A stretch of 23,055 nt of DNA from QYQD01 sp040754095 (GTDB taxonomy: Bacteria; Desulfobacterota; QYQD01). Each line of letters opens with the position of its first letter. The stretch's first letter is position 1. The notes beneath the pieces were generated by a model. The model had not been told where the DNA came from and made no database searches. It was given only the letters and a program-made list of their open reading frames with translations. Of this stretch, positions 21,314-23,055 are shown one piece after another. The stretch lies in contig JBFMFO010000031.1 in NCBI GenBank assembly GCA_040754095.1, positions 1-23,055 of the forward strand, in the 5' to 3' direction. Made by a program: the position numbers and the translations under genes.

Positions 21314-21550
21314 GATCGCTTAACTGCAACATTATACGTTAAGGAGTGTGGTTACACGCACTTTCACTTTCGTCGCAAGATGATCCATTATTCTTTGTTG
21401 AATAAGATGAATCGGCACGGCATGATTATCAGTATGTGCCGCTAATCAGCCTTGATCAATATCCCCTTTTTATGTGGCCAATATAGGAGAATCTTTGTTG
21501 CATGTCAACGTGATTAGGATCAGATGTTTTTTACCGTTTGATTGTTGCTG
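21314..21550. other. Non-coding part of the HepT-MntA cassette
   Basis: About 240 bases between mntA and the right direct repeat. No convincing gene is seen; a plus-strand frame to 21445 (ending GYTHFHFRRKMIHYSLLNKM) has no ribosome site and starts inside mntA. The mntA-hepT promoter should be here, but consensus boxes are not clear. Confidence 0.45.
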
Positions 21551-21605
21551 CCTCATCGACCGCCATAAGCCGCCCGAGTAGGCATTTTTTGCTGACCGCA
21601 ACATT
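21551..21605 (+). repeat. 55-bp direct repeat, right copy
   Basis: Copy of the GGDEF gene 3' end (20592-20646) with three substitutions. It retains the sense of the tail codons and the stop but has no reading frame ahead of it. The near identity suggests either a recent event or selection on the site. Confidence 0.85.
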
Positions 21606-21638
21606 AATCAATTCACCCAGTTACTTTCTCAGAAATAG

Positions 21639-21666
21639 TTGACAAATGAACCTATTCTCACATAAT
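21639..21666 (+). promoter_or_regulatory. Sigma70-type promoter of the zinc-ribbon membrane gene
   Basis: TTGACA (21639-21644) and CATAAT (21661-21666) with a 16-base spacer, 47 bases before the ATG at 21714. It lies 33 bases beyond the right direct repeat, so the gene has expression independent of the cassette. Confidence 0.65.
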
Positions 21667-21713
21667 GTCGTTATATTTCGTACAACAATATAAAAGTATT
21701 TTTAGGGGTGAGC

Positions 21714-22190
21714 ATGATAAAGAAGGTCTTAAATAATGATTGGTTCAGAGCTTCTGGTATTTTAATGGCGTGGTTTATGTTCTTCCGGACTATAGGTGAT
21801 AACATGATATCTTTCTTACAAGCACATCCTTGGATTTTATATGCTACAGTTTGTACTATTTTGTCGTACCTCTTACTTTTCAGGCATCGTTTATTCCTAA
21901 GCAGTAGAACAAAATATCTTATCTCAAAGGGCATCCAATACAACACCGAAAGTATGCTCTCTAATGCAGATGAATACCTGAGAACAAAAGCAAACATGAC
22001 CTGCGTGTCCTGTGGCGGAAAAAATGTGGGCCTTAAAGGTATCAATAAGTTTGACATTCATATAACGAAAAAAGCACCAAGGAGTGGGGCTGGCTTGATT
22101 TCTGCGGTAATTGGTTGTGATGATTGTGGCTTCATTCAACAGCACAATTTGCCTCTGTCTATCTTCGGCGATGATGAAGATAAGAAGTGA
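21714..22190 (+). CDS. Two-TM membrane protein with a C-terminal zinc ribbon, function unknown
   Basis: A 158-residue protein, ATG preceded by AGGGGTG. Two hydrophobic segments, about residues 10-34 (ASGILMAWFMFFRTIGDNMI) and 40-60 (PWILYATVCTILSYLLLF), form a membrane hairpin. The cytosolic remainder carries MTCVSCGGKNVG and, 40 residues later, VIGCDDCGFIQQ: a CxxC/CxxC zinc-ribbon pair. I do not recognise the family. Such fused membrane-anchor/zinc-ribbon proteins often have unknown regulatory or stress roles. Monocistronic: own promoter upstream and a hairpin right after the stop. An upstream GTG at 21708 is possible but overlaps the ribosome site. Confidence 0.7.
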   Translation: MIKKVLNNDWFRASGILMAWFMFFRTIGDNMISFLQAHPWILYATVCTILSYLLLFRHRLFLSSRTKYLISKGIQYNTESMLSNADEYLRTKANMTCVSCGGKNVGLKGINKFDIHITKKAPRSGAGLISAVIGCDDCGFIQQHNLPLSIFGDDEDKK

Positions 22191-22194
22191 AACT

Positions 22195-22214
22195 CCCCCG
22201 GCAGGAGCCGGGGG
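22195..22214 (+). terminator. Hairpin after the zinc-ribbon gene
   Basis: A perfect 8-bp GC stem CCCCCGGC / GCCGGGGG with AGGA loop, four bases after the TGA stop, followed by CATCTTTACTTTAA. It should terminate transcription weakly or stabilise the 3' end. It shares stem length, loop type and the CTTTACTT tail with the hairpin at 98-117. Confidence 0.55.
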
Positions 22215-22385
22215 CATCTTTACTTTAATGTTACAAGCGATGATGATGCTTGAGCCCTTCGGGCTGCCGCTACATCACCAGCCGGGAGTCTGGTGTTTTA
22301 TGCGGCTCAATAAAAAAGAGCCCCCTGTTTATTTCTGCCGCGATAGCGGCTTACTTGAGCAAATGGTAGGTTAGACTCGACCCCC

Positions 22386-22612
22386 GAGTCGGACCCGATT
22401 CCCCAGGCTGACAAAGGAGGTGCTTTTATGAAAAATAAATATCTCGTTTTATACCGTCTGTGGAAACGTGTCTTCAGATTGAAGGGCTCACCCTTTGTTC
22501 GATTGTATAGACTTTGTTGTGGAATAAAATTCGATGGCTTTGGAATCAATTTGATCCCAGGAATTCTTACCTGCAACATCAGCTTTTGGGCTGGGGGGTC
22601 GGGTCGAGCCTA
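22386..22612. repeat. Imperfect inverted repeats, REP-like, enclosing a small ORF
   Basis: The left arm (22386-22410) contains AGTCGGACCCGATTCCCCAG; the right arm (22592-22612) read on the other strand contains GCTCGACCCGACCCCCCAG. They match with few changes, and GACTCGACCCC also occurs at the outer left edge (22374-22384). Such GGGGTCGAGTC-type words resemble ends found near REP-associated transposases (from memory). The piece is 227 bp long and encodes no transposase; several other small hairpins (for example GCCGC-GATA-GCGGC at about 22337-22350) lie just upstream. Confidence 0.45.
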
Positions 22613-22634
22613 TCCTATGTTCTTTTATGGCTGA
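22428..22634 (+). CDS. 68-residue basic ORF, function unknown
   Basis: ATG lies seven bases after AAAGGAGG, a very good ribosome site, and the frame ends overlapping the next ATG by eight bases. The product (MKNKYLVLYRLWKRVFRLKG at its start) is basic and hydrophobic with two cysteines, and its last third is encoded by the right inverted repeat, which makes it suspicious. I do not recognise a family. It may be a real small protein co-translated with the next gene, or a by-product of a repeat element. Confidence 0.35.
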   Translation: MKNKYLVLYRLWKRVFRLKGSPFVRLYRLCCGIKFDGFGINLIPGILTCNISFWAGGSGRAYPMFFYG

Positions 22635-22977
22635 AGATAATGAGGCTGAAATGATAAATGTTTCTGCACAGAACCAGAATGATTTTATAAAGCAACTCGC
22701 ATCTATTGATATCTCTGTGCCTCCCATTGACCAGGGCAGAACCACAGAATATTGTGAACGCTGGTGTATATGTCGTCTCCTTGCCTCATTGGCAAAAAAT
22801 CATTCATTTGAATTTCCAATCAAAATTACAAAAAGAGAAAGACCAGACTTTTGTTTAAAAAACTTACCAAAAAGAAATTGGAATAGAGCTAACAGAAGCA
22901 ATTCAACCAGATTATGCACGTGCACGGGTGGGCTATACTGATATCTATGGACAGAGTTGCTTGAGTATGGCAGGAAT
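22627..22977 (+). pseudogene. Frameshifted, IS-interrupted gene of unknown function
   Basis: The frame from ATG 22627 reads as a soluble protein (SIDISVPPIDQGRTTEYCER; FEFPIKITKRERPDF) until about 22866, where the continuation lies in another frame: EIGIELTEAIQPDYARARVG. A single extra A in the run at 22867-22871 accounts for the shift. After about 22950 the similarity to a protein fades, and the IS3-type orfA begins at 22984, so the gene is probably also truncated by the insertion. The 'RERPDF...IGIELTEAI' arrangement looks like a conserved family, with acidic residues spaced as in some nuclease cores, but I cannot name it. Confidence 0.5.
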
Positions 22978-22983
22978 GAAGAG

Positions 22984-23055
22984 ATGAAACAGAACCACAG
23001 TTACAGTCCAGAACTTAAGGCTGAAGTTATTAAAATGGTAATTGAACAGGGGATG
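22984..23055 (+). CDS. IS3-family transposase OrfA, N-terminus (partial)
   Basis: The first 24 codons, cut by the window edge, read MKQNHSYSPELKAEVIKMVI and so on, the typical start of the OrfA helix-turn-helix protein of IS3/IS911-type elements (pattern 'FSPEFKAEAVKLV'). The left IS end must lie between about 22940 and 22983, but I cannot identify the terminal repeat without the other end. The full element would encode OrfA and OrfB joined by a -1 frameshift. Confidence 0.65.
   Translation, partial: MKQNHSYSPELKAEVIKMVIEQGM

Noticed and set aside
21254..21445. 63-codon plus-strand open frame beside mntA
   Set aside because: Starts inside mntA on the other strand, with no ribosome site and no recognisable family.
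22228..22373. tRNA or structured RNA
   Set aside because: Several small hairpins are present, but no cloverleaf or known RNA motif could be assembled.
22307..22579. 90-codon minus-strand open frame
   Set aside because: Covers hairpins and inverted repeats only; probably chance.

Overview
The window looks like a chromosomal stretch from a Desulfobacterota (former Deltaproteobacteria) relative. The reasons are the gene order galU-priA-def-fmt-DUF116-rsmB-rpe, the PHP-containing PolX, the HDOD plus GGDEF signalling cluster, and short dispersed repeats of a kind common in that group. This placement is an inference from family knowledge; no search was run. Both ends of the window run into insertion-sequence genes (IS200/IS605-like at the left, IS3-like at the right).

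Positions 1-6150 are an accessory, partly decayed and often AT-rich region. It holds the tail of an IS200/IS605-type transposase, a TPR lipoprotein, an intact XRE regulator, a DnaB-like protein that has lost its Walker A motif and is split by a -1 frame change at an A7 run, a chimeric broken XRE gene, a papain/C39-like cysteine peptidase preceded by an 81-residue acidic protein with its own strong promoter and palindromic operator, about 800 bp of AT-rich non-coding DNA, and the C-terminal stub of a Fic-type protein.

Positions 6152-16789 are core genome. polX and a class I methyltransferase overlap on the plus strand. Convergent to them, on the minus strand, are an FmdB-type zinc ribbon gene and the run galU, priA, def, fmt, DUF116, rsmB, rpe, most of them overlapping or nearly touching. 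This run joins UDP-glucose synthesis, replication restart, start-methionine formylation and deformylation, 16S rRNA methylation and pentose phosphate metabolism. Three spacers carry degenerate 7-bp tandem repeats (consensus TCAGCTA), and a 126-bp palindromic MITE-like element sits before DUF116.

Positions 17040-20622 are a plus-strand signalling cluster: a J-domain/MinD-type ATPase fusion, a small stand-alone domain like the N-terminus of HD-GYP proteins, an HDOD protein, and a degenerate receiver-GGDEF protein. The last three genes overlap or are tightly packed, so they probably act together, perhaps in positioning or surface/motility control (inference). The MinD gene is flanked by inverted copies of a short hairpin repeat.

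Positions 20592-23055 are accessory again. A HepT-MntA (HEPN/MNT) toxin-antitoxin pair with intact motifs lies between two 55-bp direct repeats that copy the 3' end of the GGDEF gene, as if a cassette had been inserted there. It is followed by a two-TM zinc-ribbon protein with a good promoter, REP-like inverted repeats around a 68-residue ORF, a frameshifted unknown gene, and the start of an IS3-type orfA. The strongest candidates for unusual biology are the flanked HepT-MntA cassette, the J-MinD/HDOD cluster, the operator-controlled 81-residue protein beside the cysteine peptidase, and the frameshifted ATPase-dead DnaB-like gene.
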